Shown in pieces: positions 16,649 to 25,718 of a stretch of DNA of 32,680 bases. The notes beneath the pieces were generated by a model. The model was not told the origin of the DNA. It made no database searches and worked only from the letters and a program-made list of their open reading frames with translations. Position 1 is the first letter of the stretch, and each line of letters starts with the position of its first letter. The position numbers and the translations under genes are program-made. The DNA is from Clostridium cuniculi (GTDB taxonomy: Bacteria; Bacillota; Clostridia; Clostridiales; Clostridiaceae), in assembly GCF_004353185.1 (NCBI RefSeq), contig NZ_SMUS01000041.1:1-32680 (forward strand), in the 5' to 3' direction.

Positions 16649-16763
16649 AATTTTATTCCTCCTAAAATCTTTCTATAATATATTTCATTTTATTAACTTC
16701 TTATTTATTTGTTCTTTTGTTTTTTGTTTTTTGTGACTCGTTTTGAATCACCTTACATCTATT

Positions 16764-16791
16764 ATTATATAATAATAATTATTAATTACAA
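16764..16791 (-). promoter_or_regulatory. Probable promoter of the rubrerythrin genes with overlapping AT palindrome
   Basis: On the minus strand TTGTAA (complement of 16786-16791), a 16-nt spacer and TATAAT (complement of 16764-16769). TTATTATATAATAA, a perfect 14-nt palindrome, overlaps the -10 region. Its position would suit a PerR-type repressor, but the match to the PerR consensus is loose. Confidence 0.5.
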
Positions 16792-16827
16792 GTCTTTTTT
16801 GAAATTTTTTTAAAAAAATTTTCTAAT

Positions 16828-16894
16828 TGATAATGTATATCAGTTAGCACTATTACTTGGCTCATCTATTTAAAAATAGATATTGATTATCAAT
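16828..16894. promoter_or_regulatory. Two Fur/PerR-like palindromes upstream of the rubrerythrin promoter
   Basis: TGATAATGTATATCA (16828-16842) matches the 7-1-7 pattern TGATAAT-N-ATTATCA at 12 of 14 positions. ATTGATTATCAAT (16882-16894) is a perfect 6-1-6 palindrome. They lie in the 323-bp gap between the sensor kinase and rubrerythrin genes. A metal- or peroxide-sensing Fur-family regulator is a reasonable guess, not shown. Confidence 0.4.
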
Positions 16895-16916
16895 TGAAAA
16901 CAATTATGTAATAAAA

Positions 16917-16940
16917 GAGTTGTATCCTTTGATACAACTC
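16917..16940 (-). terminator. Terminator of the two-component operon
   Basis: GAGTTGTATC (16917-16926) and GATACAACTC (16931-16940) form a perfect 10-bp stem with a 4-nt loop. On the minus strand TTTTATTA follows. It lies about 30 nt after the sensor kinase stop. Confidence 0.88.
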
Positions 16941-16971
16941 ACTTTAGACATTTATCTTCCTATAAAGAAAT

Positions 16972-19287
16972 TTACTTTAGTTTTATAATAGACTTAAATA
17001 AGTCTCCATCAGCCTCAATTTTAAAGCTTCCATTATGAAGCTCTACTATACTTTTAGCAATAGCAAGACCTAAGCCTGACCCTTCTGTACTTCTTGATGC
17101 ATCTCCACGTTTAAATCTATTAGTTATTTCATTTGTGTCAAAACTTAGCTCATAAGCTGATATATTCTTCATAACTATGATTACTTCATCATTTTCTTTA
17201 AACATATCAATATATACTCTTGTATTACTTAAAGAATACTTAACTATATTAGAAAGAAGATTTTCAAATACTCTATATAATCTCTTTCCATCTCCATTAA
17301 TAAATACTTTGTCATCAGGAACATTTAATTTTACTTCTAACTTACTATCTTTGAATCTCTCATCATTTTCCCCTAAGGCTTGTTTTAATAATTGTCCAAT
17401 ATCTATTCTAGCAATATTAAGCTCCATTGCCCCACTAGCAGCTTTAGATGCTTCAAATAAATCCTCTATTAATATCTTAAGTCTTTGAGATTTTTTATCT
17501 AGTATACTTACATAATCTCTAGCATTTTCTGGCTCAATATTTTCTCTCTTTAATAAATCAATGTAATTAATAATTGAAGTTAATGGAGTCTTCAAATCAT
17601 GAGACACATTAGTTATAAGCTCCGTTTTCATATTTTCACTCTTCATCTCATTTTCAACAGACTTCCTTAAACCTTCTTTTATATTATTTATATCATGGGC
17701 TAACTCTCTAAGGTGTCCTCTTCCCTTTTCATCAATCTTATAATTTAGCTTTCCTTCTACTGCAGCCTTAGCCCCAACCATTATTTTATCTAAATAAACT
17801 AAATCCTTAATTAACATTATAATATATATAATTGTTAATATTATTCCTACTACTATTCCAATTGGCCATATCCATAACCATGCTGATAAGAATAATAATA
17901 CTAAGCCACTTAATATATATAAAACTGTCATTATTAAGAAAGTTCTTATTATAGATCCTCTATTCATTACATCACTTAAATAATTCCAAGCTTTAATTGT
18001 AATATTATTCTTAAATAGTGTCCCTTCATTATAATTAGCTATTATTATTCTAATTAAGAAGTAATAAATAACTACTACTACAGTTGCCCAAATTATTGAA
18101 CTCAAATTTAGCCTTCTTATATAATTATTGGAATTATAATATATACCTATCCCCATATGCCATATTATCCAAGCTAATATTGCTACACCTGTTTTATATT
18201 CAATAGGATAAACTTTAAATCTATTTACTATATTTTCTATTAATGATAATCTTTTATTATATTTAGCTAAATATAATATACAAAGAATTAATAAAACAAA
18301 AAATACTACAAATACAATACAACTTAAATAAAAACTGCTCACATTTTTCTGCACATTAATAAAACTTTCATAAACTACATCACCTGATTGAAGTTCTTTA
18401 GGCATCCATATATATATAGCTACATTATGTTTCTCTTGATTATTATAGTTAACTTCACTATTATAATTAGTTTCTGTTGAAGTATATCTAAAATATCTAG
18501 ATCCATAACTATACTTATCAACAAATCTACTTAATGCATTATTTCTATCTATTTCTTTACCATTAACATATATCTTTTCTATTATATTTCCATTATAATC
18601 AATATTTATTTCTTTAAAATATCTACTACTATCTTTTTTAATGGCATCAATATCTATATCATCTCCACCAATCCAAAGATCATTTAATTTATCATAAGCT
18701 ATAAAATTTAAATTAACATATGATTTTATTTTATTATTTAAATCACTTGCACTATTACTTTTTCTATTTAAAATATACTCTGTCATTTCTTCATCACTTA
18801 AAGTATATTTTTCATTAATTTTTTCTCTTTCTTCATTTAAAATCTTTTCTTGTTGTTCATAATTTAAATTATTAAAACTATCATCATTATATTTAGAACT
18901 TCTATAATCTTCATATTCAGCATCTGCTTTACTTTGTAATTCTGACTTACATATTTCTATATCATTTTTAGTAATATTCTCTTTATCTTTAGTATAGCTA
19001 GGTGACTTATAATATAATGAATAGTCTTCCACTAAATTGGTGTAATTTTGTATATTTCCAGCTACTTGAGTTTGAGTATATACTCTATCTGGTATAACAT
19101 ATCCTAAATTGTCCTTAACTTCTAATCCTGATAAAATTGTAGTTACTAATGTTATAACTGTTAAAATATAAATTATATACTGTGTATTTTCCTTATTCTT
19201 AAATGACTTTCTACTATTACCTTTTTCCTTTTTAATATCTAATTTCTTTTCTTCCCCATCGTTAATATTTTTCGATTTTGTATCCAA
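16972..19287 (-). CDS. Membrane sensor histidine kinase
   Basis: 771 residues. A cytoplasmic charged N-terminus is followed by a membrane helix (about 33-55), a large extracellular domain of about 250 residues rich in Asn, Tyr, Asp and Lys, and then at least five more membrane helices (about 310-500). A HAMP-like linker, a HisKA domain with phospho-acceptor His in TNVSHDLKTPLTS, and an ATPase domain with NLLSNIVKYS and GSGLGLAIAKSIVELHNG complete it. The start is TTG 19287, preceded by GGTGTGGGGAA and overlapping the response regulator by 26 nt; no nearby ATG is available. The stimulus is unknown. The membrane-rich sensor resembles kinases that watch envelope stress or antimicrobial compounds, but this is a guess. 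Confidence 0.88.
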   Translation of the reverse strand: MDTKSKNINDGEEKKLDIKKEKGNSRKSFKNKENTQYIIYILTVITLVTTILSGLEVKDNLGYVIPDRVYTQTQVAGNIQNYTNLVEDYSLYYKSPSYTKDKENITKNDIEICKSELQSKADAEYEDYRSSKYNDDSFNNLNYEQQEKILNEEREKINEKYTLSDEEMTEYILNRKSNSASDLNNKIKSYVNLNFIAYDKLNDLWIGGDDIDIDAIKKDSSRYFKEINIDYNGNIIEKIYVNGKEIDRNNALSRFVDKYSYGSRYFRYTSTETNYNSEVNYNNQEKHNVAIYIWMPKELQSGDVVYESFINVQKNVSSFYLSCIVFVVFFVLLILCILYLAKYNKRLSLIENIVNRFKVYPIEYKTGVAILAWIIWHMGIGIYYNSNNYIRRLNLSSIIWATVVVVIYYFLIRIIIANYNEGTLFKNNITIKAWNYLSDVMNRGSIIRTFLIMTVLYILSGLVLLFLSAWLWIWPIGIVVGIILTIIYIIMLIKDLVYLDKIMVGAKAAVEGKLNYKIDEKGRGHLRELAHDINNIKEGLRKSVENEMKSENMKTELITNVSHDLKTPLTSIINYIDLLKRENIEPENARDYVSILDKKSQRLKILIEDLFEASKAASGAMELNIARIDIGQLLKQALGENDERFKDSKLEVKLNVPDDKVFINGDGKRLYRVFENLLSNIVKYSLSNTRVYIDMFKENDEVIIVMKNISAYELSFDTNEITNRFKRGDASRSTEGSGLGLAIAKSIVELHNGSFKIEADGDLFKSIIKLK

Positions 19288-19972
19288 TTCCCCACACCAC
19301 CTTTAAATATTTAGGTTCTTTAGGATTAATTTCAATCTTTTCTCTAATCCTTCTTATATGAACTGCTACAGTATTTTCTGCATTATAACTTGGCTCTTTC
19401 CACACTTTTTCATAAATTTCATCTATAGAGAATACTCTACCTTGATTTGTAAGTAATAATTCTAATATTCCAAATTCAGTTGCTGTAAGCTTTATTGTTT
19501 CTCCATCAACCAAAACTTCCTTAGTATCTTGATTTAAAGAAAGGCCTCCACTACTTACTATTGATGTAGTTTCTGCTTTATTTTGATCACTATAATTTCC
19601 AAAGATAGTATATCTTCTTAATTGTGATTTAACCCTTGCTATAAGTTCCAATGGGTTAAATGGTTTAGTTATATAATCATCAGCTCCCATATTAAGGCCT
19701 AATATTTTATCTGAATCTTCAGATTTTGCTGAAATTAAAATAATAGGTATATTTTTTTCCTGTCTTATTTTCATAGTTGTTCTTAATCCATCCATTTTAG
19801 GCATCATTATATCCATTAAAATAAGATGAATATCCTTTTCCATTAAAGCTTCCAATGCCTCTATTCCATCATAAGCTTTAATTACATTAATTCCTTCATT
19901 TCTTAAATATATATCAATTGCATCAACAATCTCCTTATCATCATCCACTACTAAAACAGTATTTTTTATCAT
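19262..19972 (-). CDS. OmpR/PhoB-family response regulator
   Basis: 236 residues. The receiver domain (about 1-120) has the acidic pocket D10-D11, phospho-acceptor D54 in ILMDIMMPKMDG, and the conserved Lys in DDYITKPFNPLELIARV. The C-terminal winged helix (about 135-235) has GLSLNQDTKEV, LTATEFGILELLL, and HIRRIREKIEINP with VVWGIGYKIE. It is the first gene of a pair with the sensor kinase, which it overlaps. Its targets are not evident; nothing adjacent looks like a classic regulated transporter. Confidence 0.93.
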   Translation of the reverse strand: MIKNTVLVVDDDKEIVDAIDIYLRNEGINVIKAYDGIEALEALMEKDIHLILMDIMMPKMDGLRTTMKIRQEKNIPIILISAKSEDSDKILGLNMGADDYITKPFNPLELIARVKSQLRRYTIFGNYSDQNKAETTSIVSSGGLSLNQDTKEVLVDGETIKLTATEFGILELLLTNQGRVFSIDEIYEKVWKEPSYNAENTVAVHIRRIREKIEINPKEPKYLKVVWGIGYKIEKY

Positions 19973-20003
19973 TTCTCAGAACACACTCCCTTCACATTGT
20001 ATT

Positions 20004-20012
20004 ATTATACCA
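20004..20012 (-). promoter_or_regulatory. Extended -10 promoter of the response regulator operon
   Basis: On the minus strand TGGTATAAT (complement of 20004-20012) is a TG-extended -10 about 30 nt before the ATG of the response regulator. A good -35 is not evident. Confidence 0.5.
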
Positions 20013-20099
20013 TGACAATTAATTTATATTTATATAGTAACAAATAAGTCTTACAAAAAATTTATCATATTTATTAAGAATTTATTAAGTTATAAAATA

Positions 20100-20150
20100 T
20101 AAGCACCTCCGAGAGTCATCCAATATATGGAACTTCCCCGGAGGTGCTTA
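20100..20150. repeat. GC-rich palindromic repeat, copy 2, at the end of the nucleoside transporter gene
   Basis: TAAGCACCTCCG (20100-20111) and CGGAGGTGCTTA (20139-20150) form a perfect 12-bp stem. The interior has TCCAATATATGGA (20119-20131) and aligns with the copy at 28456-28496, including the flank GGAGG-x-x-CTTACATT. A T run follows only on the plus strand. It may still act as the transcript end of the nupC-like gene, which stops 14 nt away. Confidence 0.8.
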
Positions 20151-20163
20151 CATTTTTTGTATA

Positions 20164-21372
20164 TTATATTGTTAATAAAAATCCTGCTATTGTTGCACTT
20201 AGAAGGTTAGCAAGAGTTCCTGCTATAATAGCCTTCCATCCTAAACGTGCTATGTCATGCTTTCTACTTGGAGCCATACCACCTATACCACCTATTAATA
20301 TAGCTATAGAAGAAATATTGGCAAATCCACATAATGAGAAAGTAACTATTGCTATTGTCTTTGGTGATAATGTAGACATAATTTCAGAAAGGCTTGAAAA
20401 TGCTACGAATTCATTTAACACAATCTTTTGCCCAATTAATGAACCTGCTGTTACTGCTTCTCCCCATGGCACACCAATAATAGCTGCAACTGGTGCAAAT
20501 ATATACCCTAAAATAGACTGTAAGCTTAAGTTTGCAATTCCAAACCATCCTCCTACAAATCCTATAAGACCATTTACTAAAGCTATTAAAGCAACAAATG
20601 CTAATAATATAGCTGCTATATTAAGAACTAATCCTAATCCATCTATAGCACCTTTAGCTGCTGCATCAACAACATTAGCTGAATCGTCTTTAACCATTTC
20701 AATTTGTTCATTTACTTTTGCTTGTTTTATTTCTGGTATTATAATCTTAGCCATTATAAGCCCTGCAGGTGCTGACATAAAACTTGCAGATACTAGATAT
20801 TCTATTGGAATACCTAATAATGAATACCCAACTAATATTGAACCTGAAACTGATGCAAGCCCTCCAACCATAACTGTAAATAATTCTGATTCAGTAAGTT
20901 TCTCTACATATGGCTTAATTAAAAGCGGTGCTTCTGTTTGACCTAAGAATATATTAGCTGAAGCTGATATAGTTTCTAATTTAGATGTTCCTAAAAGCTT
21001 TGATAAAGCTCCACCTATAATTTTTATAACAAATTGCATAATTCCTAAATAATATAAGACTGATACAATAGCTGATATAAATATAATTACTCCTAATACA
21101 TTAACCGCAAATATACTTCCATCATTAGCTAATGATCCAAATAAAAAACTTATACCTTCCTTGGCATAATCAATTACTGATTGAACACCAAGCGCTACTT
21201 TACTTAACACATATTTACCTACACTCCACTTTAATGCAGCCAGAGCAAATCCAAATTGAATTAGAAAACCTATTATTACAGTTCTCCAGTTAATTTTTTT
21301 CTTGTTATTTGAAAGCAAAAATGCCACAAGAAATATGAAAGCTATTCCTATAACACAATTTAATATTGCCAC
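20164..21372 (-). CDS. nupC: Concentrative nucleoside transporter (CNT family)
   Basis: About 402 residues from GTG 21372. GGATGGAG lies 7 nt before this GTG, whereas the upstream in-frame TTG at 21423 has no ribosome site. The protein is a polytopic cation-coupled nucleoside importer with the family signatures GQTEAPLLIKPYV, the AGSLIGQKIVLNEFVAF segment and SLCGFANISSIAI. Length matches bacterial NupC (about 400). It would bring in nucleosides for salvage. It follows the YccF gene by about 95 nt on the same strand, with no obvious riboswitch between them. Confidence 0.9.
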   Translation of the reverse strand: MAILNCVIGIAFIFLVAFLLSNNKKKINWRTVIIGFLIQFGFALAALKWSVGKYVLSKVALGVQSVIDYAKEGISFLFGSLANDGSIFAVNVLGVIIFISAIVSVLYYLGIMQFVIKIIGGALSKLLGTSKLETISASANIFLGQTEAPLLIKPYVEKLTESELFTVMVGGLASVSGSILVGYSLLGIPIEYLVSASFMSAPAGLIMAKIIIPEIKQAKVNEQIEMVKDDSANVVDAAAKGAIDGLGLVLNIAAILLAFVALIALVNGLIGFVGGWFGIANLSLQSILGYIFAPVAAIIGVPWGEAVTAGSLIGQKIVLNEFVAFSSLSEIMSTLSPKTIAIVTFSLCGFANISSIAILIGGIGGMAPSRKHDIARLGWKAIIAGTLANLLSATIAGFLLTI

Positions 21373-21467
21373 AAAATCACTCCATCCTTCGTTTAGATAT
21401 TTTTTCTTCTTTAGTTTTATCAAAAATATAATGTTATATTCTATATATAAATATAAAATTTTAACTC

Positions 21468-21830
21468 TCAGTTAACTTCTTTTCCAAATGGCATTAATGA
21501 TAACTTGGCCATCTTTAGAGATTGCATTGCAAAAGGTACACCTATAATAGTAATACATAAAAATAACGCACTAATTAAATTTGCAATACATAACTCTAAT
21601 CCACCAAATATTAACCATAGAATATTTAATATTAGGTTTCCTCCACTATCACTAACTGTAACAACATCTTTTCCAAATGGTGCAAGTTGAAGCTTTGCCA
21701 TCTTAAAGCATTGTAGCCCTACTGGTATTCCTATAATACTAATACACCAAAGTATTCCTACAAATAACCATCCTAAAGCTCCAAAAAAACCTCCAAATAT
21801 AAACCAAATTATATTTCCTAAACAAGACAT
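21468..21830 (-). CDS. YccF-domain inner membrane protein
   Basis: 120 residues made of two similar halves. Each has hydrophobic helices and ends in a near-identical segment: FKMAKLQLAPFGKDV and LKMAKLSLMPFGKEV. The GNIIWFIFGGFFGALGW and LNILWLIFGGLELCIAN stretches match the YccF (DUF307) family, which is membrane-embedded and of unknown function. The ATG follows GGAGGTGATTAG, a near-perfect Shine-Dalgarno. Confidence 0.85.
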   Translation of the reverse strand: MSCLGNIIWFIFGGFFGALGWLFVGILWCISIIGIPVGLQCFKMAKLQLAPFGKDVVTVSDSGGNLILNILWLIFGGLELCIANLISALFLCITIIGVPFAMQSLKMAKLSLMPFGKEVN

Positions 21831-22110
21831 CTAATCACCTCCAAACTTATCCTATTCATTATTAATAAAATTTTATTTTTTATCTTATAAATTTCCACCC
21901 CTAATATACCCATATATTTACTTCGCTAATAAATCTTTTATTTTATTGGATTTTGTAGCACAAAACAGACTTATAGATTATATATCGATATACATGCAAA
22001 TATCAATAATAATCTATAGTATTGATTTAAAAATTTGTTGTATCTCACTTTTATTATTTAAAATATAGATCAATACTGATTACTCTATAAATTCATTGCA
22101 TACACATATC
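21831..22110. other. AT-rich gap with one inverted repeat; no gene seen
   Basis: No convincing ORF was found. TATAGATTAT (21972-21981) and ATAATCTATA (22009-22018) form a perfect 10-bp inverted repeat with a 27-nt loop containing ATATCGATAT. The region presumably holds the promoter of the divergent YccF gene. The role of the repeat is unknown. Confidence 0.4.
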
Positions 22111-22140
22111 TTGACTTCTTCTAATGAATTACTATATAAT
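22111..22140 (+). promoter_or_regulatory. Promoter of leuS
   Basis: TTGACT (22111-22116), an 18-nt spacer and TATAAT (22135-22140). The transcript would start near 22147, about 35 nt before the first T-box helix. That makes it a better candidate than the TATAAT at 22198, which lies inside the T-box. Confidence 0.75.
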
Positions 22141-22174
22141 TAATTATTGTTTAAAATATTAATAAAATATTTTT

Positions 22175-22465
22175 ACTGCTTTGAAAAGGAGTAGTACTAT
22201 AATATTGTAATCTTAAGAGAGCTGTTGGTTGCTGCGAAACAGTGATACATTTATAGGAACTTGCCTTGGAGCTTACTTGTTTAGAAGCAAGTACGGAATC
22301 CCCGTTATGGATTTAAGTGAGAAATTAGTCAGTGACAAGTTTAAAGTGATAAGTGGCAAGTTATTATATTTACTACACTTAAACTAAACTACTAAATTCT
22401 AATAAGAGTGGTACCGCGAAATATAGCTTTTCGTCTCTTAATTGAGATGAAGGGCTTTTTTTATA
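22175..22465 (+). promoter_or_regulatory. Leucine T-box riboswitch
   Basis: It binds uncharged tRNA-Leu and antiterminates leuS transcription. Stem I starts around 22181. Its base pairs AAGG (22186-22189) with CCTT (22264-22267), and AGTA of the specifier-loop S-turn is at 22190-22193. AGAGAG (22216-22221) and GGTTGCTGCGAAACAG follow as the distal loop. The specifier CUU (Leu) at 22260-22262 directly follows GGAA. ACGG and CCGT around 22293-22304 form a stem III-like hairpin. The T-box sequence AGAGTGGTACCGCG is at 22405-22418; its TGGT suits a tRNA ending ACCA. The terminator AGCTTTTCGTCTC / GAGATGAAGGGCT with eight T is at 22425-22463. Heptad repeats interrupt the linker at 22330-22365. Confidence 0.93.
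22330..22365 (+). repeat. Heptad repeats inside the leuS T-box linker
   Basis: Five consecutive 7-nt words: AGTGACA, AGTTTAA, AGTGATA, AGTGGCA, AGTTATT. They lie between stem III and the antiterminator of the T-box. They match one arm of the elements at 5097-5219 and 22473-22597, so this is probably a half element or a remnant. Confidence 0.8.
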
Positions 22466-22472
22466 TATTTTT

Positions 22473-22597
22473 AGCAAGTTTCAAGTGACAAGTGATAAGT
22501 TTCAAGTTAATGAATAAATTCAGCTTAGGCTGAATTTTAGAAACTCCCTTAGGAGTTTCCTCCTTAACTTTTCACTTGTAACTTGTCACTTGCCACT
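22473..22597 (+). repeat. Heptad-repeat palindromic element, copy 4 (leuS 5' leader)
   Basis: A 125-bp palindrome between the T-box terminator and the leuS ribosome site. The left arm (from 22473) is a run of CAAGTTT/CAAGTGA/TAAGTTT-like words. The right arm, read inverted, is AGTGGCA, AGTGACA, AGTTACA, AGTGAAA, AGTTAA. Two perfect hairpins fill the centre: AAATTCAGC-TTAG-GCTGAATTT (22516-22537 region) and GAAACTCC-CTTA-GGAGTTTC (22540-22559). The second is shared with the aroF1-tyrA copy and the first with the aroF2-aroB copy. Confidence 0.88.
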
Positions 22598-22618
22598 ACC
22601 TAAAGGAGGATTTAAATT

Positions 22619-25069
22619 ATGAGTAACTACGGAACTGCTATCGATAAAAAGTGGCAAAAGAAGTGGGAAGAAACTGAACTTTACAAATTTAATCCAGATG
22701 CAGAGGGCGAAAAACTTTATGTTTTAGAAATGTTCTCTTACCCATCAGGAAGCCAATTACATGCTGGTCACTGGTTTAACTACGGACCTGTTGATTCATG
22801 GGCAAGATTAAAGAAAATGCAAGGATACAATGTATTCCAACCAATGGGATTTGATGCCTTTGGTTTACCTGCAGAAAACTTTGCAATAAAAACAGGAATT
22901 CATCCATGGGATTCTACTGAAAAGAATATTAAAACTATGGAAGAACAATTAAAAGCTATGGGAGCAATGTTTAACTGGGAAAATGAAGTTATAACTTGTA
23001 CTCCTGAATATTATAAATGGACTCAATGGGTTTTCTTACAATTATTAAAGAATGGATTAGCTTACAGAAAAAAAGCTCCTGTAAACTGGTGTCCATCTTG
23101 TAACACAGTTTTAGCTAATGAGCAAGTTGTTGATGGTGCTTGTGAAAGATGTTCAACTGAAGTTACTAAAAAAGACTTAACTCAATGGTTCTTCAAAATT
23201 ACTGAATATGCTGATGAACTATTAGAAAAATTAGATACTTTAGATTGGCCAGAAAAGACAGTTGCTATGCAAAAACACTGGATTGGTAAATCTACTGGTG
23301 CTGAAGTTAACTTTAAAGTTAAAAATTCAGATATTAACTTTAATGTATTCACAACAAGAGTTGATACTTTAAACGGTGTTACTTATGTTGTTTTAGCTCC
23401 TGAAAATCCATTAGTTGATGAAATAACTACTGCTGAAAATAAGGCTGCTGTTGAAGAATATAAAGAAGCTGCTAAAAAGCAATCTGATATAGAAAGACAA
23501 TCTCTTACAAGAGAAAAAACTGGTGTATTCACTGGTTCATATGCTATAAACCCTATAAACGGTAAGGAAGTTCCAGTTTGGGTTGGTGACTATGTTCTTG
23601 CAACTTATGGTACTGGTGCTGTTATGGCTGTTCCAGCTCATGATGAAAGAGACTATGCTTTTGCAACTAAGTTTAACTTACCAATAGATCAAGTTATAAC
23701 TAGCAAAAAAGACGAAGAAGTTGAATTACCATACTGTGAATATGGTGTTTTAGTTAACTCTGGTGAATTCGATGGATTAACTACAGAGCAAGCTAAAGAA
23801 GCTATTGTTGAAAAATTAGCTAAAGATAGTTTAGGTTCTGCTAAAGTTAATTACAGATTAAGAGACTGGTTAGTTTCAAGACAAAGATATTGGGGAGCTC
23901 CAATTCCAGTAATCTACTGTGAAGATTGTGGTGCTGTTCCAGTTCCAGAAAAGGATCTTCCTGTTGAATTACCATACAATGTTGAGTTTGCTCCAGATGG
24001 TAAGTCACCACTTGCTAAGTGCGAAGAATTCGTTAATACTACTTGTCCTTGTTGTGGTAAGCCAGCTAAGAGAGAATGTGATACTTTAGATACATTCGTT
24101 TGCTCTTCTTGGTACCAAATGAGATATGTAGATAACAAAAATACTGAAATTGCCTTTGATAAGGAAAAAGTAGATAAGATGCTTCCTGTTGACAAATATG
24201 TTGGTGGACCAGAGCATGCTTGTATGCACTTATTATATGCAAGATTTATAACTAAAGCTTTAAGAGATATGGGTTACTTAAGCTTTGATGAACCATTCAA
24301 GAGCTTAACTCACCAAGGACTTATCTTAGGACCAGACGGATTAAAGATGTCTAAGTCTAAAGGAAATACTATCTCTCCAGATGATTACATCAAAGAATAT
24401 GGTGCAGACGTATTTAGAATGTACTTAATGTTCGGATTTGCTTACACTGAAGGTGGAGCTTGGAGTGATGACGGTATTAAGTCTGTTGCTAGATTCGTAG
24501 ATAGAATTGAAAGATACTTAACTATCTGTAGAGAAGCTATTGAAGCTGGTACAAACAACAAAGATACTATGGATAAAGCAGAAAAAGAATTAAACTTCTG
24601 GTTAAATAACGCTATTAAAGGTGTTACTGAAGATGGTGAAAAGATGCAATTCAACACTGCTATTGCAAGAATGATGGAATTCATCAATGCTTTATCTAAG
24701 TACGTTCAAGAAAAAACTAAGAACTTAGCTTTCTTAAAGATAGTATGTGAAAGCTTTATTAAGATCTTAGCTCCATTTGCTCCTCACTTTGCTGAAGAAC
24801 AATGGTCATTATTAACTGGTAAGTATTCAGTATTTAATGAAGCTTGGCCAACATATGATGCTAAAGCTTTAGTTAAAGATGAAGTTGAAATAGCTATCCA
24901 AGTTAATGGTAAGATTAAGAACAGAATTAATGTTGCTTCAGACTTAAATGAAGAAGGAATTAAAGCTGCTGCTTTAGCTGATGAAGCTATTGTTGCTGCT
25001 ACTGAAGGAAAAACTATAGTAAAAGTTATTGTTATTAAAGGAAGACTTGTAAATATAGTTGTAAAGTAG
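22619..25069 (+). CDS. leuS: Leucyl-tRNA synthetase
   Basis: 816 residues. It charges tRNA-Leu and is a class I synthetase acting in the cytoplasm. The HIGH-type motif is HAGH near residue 48 and KMSKS is at 576-580. The CP1 editing domain (about 225-420) has [18 protein letters not shown]. Zinc-type CxxC pairs occur in CPSCNTV/CERCST and [16 protein letters not shown] tRNA-binding C-terminal domain follows. The ATG has AAAGGAGGA 7-8 nt upstream. It is controlled by the leucine T-box in front of it. A heptad-repeat palindrome lies between T-box and start. Confidence 0.97.
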   Translation: MSNYGTAIDKKWQKKWEETELYKFNPDAEGEKLYVLEMFSYPSGSQLHAGHWFNYGPVDSWARLKKMQGYNVFQPMGFDAFGLPAENFAIKTGIHPWDSTEKNIKTMEEQLKAMGAMFNWENEVITCTPEYYKWTQWVFLQLLKNGLAYRKKAPVNWCPSCNTVLANEQVVDGACERCSTEVTKKDLTQWFFKITEYADELLEKLDTLDWPEKTVAMQKHWIGKSTGAEVNFKVKNSDINFNVFTTRVDTLNGVTYVVLAPENPLVDEITTAENKAAVEEYKEAAKKQSDIERQSLTREKTGVFTGSYAINPINGKEVPVWVGDYVLATYGTGAVMAVPAHDERDYAFATKFNLPIDQVITSKKDEEVELPYCEYGVLVNSGEFDGLTTEQAKEAIVEKLAKDSLGSAKVNYRLRDWLVSRQRYWGAPIPVIYCEDCGAVPVPEKDLPVELPYNVEFAPDGKSPLAKCEEFVNTTCPCCGKPAKRECDTLDTFVCSSWYQMRYVDNKNTEIAFDKEKVDKMLPVDKYVGGPEHACMHLLYARFITKALRDMGYLSFDEPFKSLTHQGLILGPDGLKMSKSKGNTISPDDYIKEYGADVFRMYLMFGFAYTEGGAWSDDGIKSVARFVDRIERYLTICREAIEAGTNNKDTMDKAEKELNFWLNNAIKGVTEDGEKMQFNTAIARMMEFINALSKYVQEKTKNLAFLKIVCESFIKILAPFAPHFAEEQWSLLTGKYSVFNEAWPTYDAKALVKDEVEIAIQVNGKIKNRINVASDLNEEGIKAAALADEAIVAATEGKTIVKVIVIKGRLVNIVVK

Positions 25070-25128
25070 TATAACTTAATAGAACGCAGTTAAAAATCTG
25101 CTTTCCTAGATAAAATATAAAATAAATA

Positions 25129-25177
25129 GAGGCTATATCAAATTAATTTACACACCCGTAATTTTTGATATAGTCTC
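25129..25177 (+). terminator. Probable terminator region of leuS
   Basis: GAGGCTATATCAAA (25129-25142) pairs with TTTTGATATAGTCTC (25163-25177), a 14-bp helix with one G-T pair and a loop of about 20 nt. The following TTCTAATTCT is only weakly T-rich. It begins about 60 nt after the leuS stop. Confidence 0.55.
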
Positions 25178-25235
25178 TTCTAATTCTATTAACTTAAAAA
25201 CACACTAATAACTGCAATTAAGATATATAATAAAA

Positions 25236-25277
25236 AATAGCAGATATATTATTTAATCAATAAATCTATCTACTATT
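25236..25277 (-). terminator. Terminator of the MntA/HepT operon
   Basis: On the minus strand AATAGTAGATA pairs with TATCTGCTATT (complement of 25236-25246) with one wobble and a 20-nt loop, and TTTTTATTATAT follows. It lies just after the HepT stop. Confidence 0.7.
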
Positions 25278-25292
25278 TCTGTATTTTAAATA

Positions 25293-25718
25293 TTATTTTA
25301 ATAAAGTTGCTATAACTGACTCTAACTCTTCTATGCTTTTTAAATTATCATTCAAATTAAGTAATAATTCTTCATCTTTAGGCAATTTGTATCTATGTGC
25401 CAATCTATTTCTTAGCTTTCTTGAAATAAAATAAAAATGAAAGAAATCATCACTTATACAAGATGAATCTTTTAATATCTCCATCCCCTCTATAGCTGAA
25501 ATTCCTATCTTAAATTTATTTAATTCCTTTAAACTTATAGATATAAAATCCTCACAAAGTATATGAAAATCTAAAAAATAGGCTCTCATACTATGAAATA
25601 ATATTTTCTTAATCTTTTCATTTTTATTATTGTTTATCTCTTCAATACATTCAAAACATTCAATTTTCCACTCTTTATAATCTTCTAATAACTTAACTAC
25701 TCTACTATAATTAACCAA
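25293..25718 (-). CDS. hepT: HepT-like HEPN-domain toxin
   Basis: 141 residues, mostly helical. The HEPN RNase signature R-x4-H-x-Y is R103-N-R-L-A-H108-R-Y110, in SRKLRNRLAHRYKLP. HepT toxins of this family are RNases. In the characterised MntA/HepT systems the partner nucleotidyltransferase adds AMP groups to the Tyr of this motif and blocks toxicity. The gene overlaps the upstream mntA-like gene by 8 nt, so the two are translationally coupled with the antitoxin first. Gene order, motif and size all agree with that family. Activity here is inferred. Confidence 0.87.
   Translation of the reverse strand: MVNYSRVVKLLEDYKEWKIECFECIEEINNNKNEKIKKILFHSMRAYFLDFHILCEDFISISLKELNKFKIGISAIEGMEILKDSSCISDDFFHFYFISRKLRNRLAHRYKLPKDEELLLNLNDNLKSIEELESVIATLLK

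Noticed and set aside
20144..20941. 265-codon plus-strand ORF opposite the CNT transporter
   Set aside because: It mirrors the codon pattern of a well-supported membrane protein on the other strand; the translation has no family signature.
22198..22203. TATAAT as the leuS -10 element
   Set aside because: It lies inside stem I of the T-box and lacks a suitable -35; the TTGACT-18-TATAAT pair at 22111-22140 fits better.
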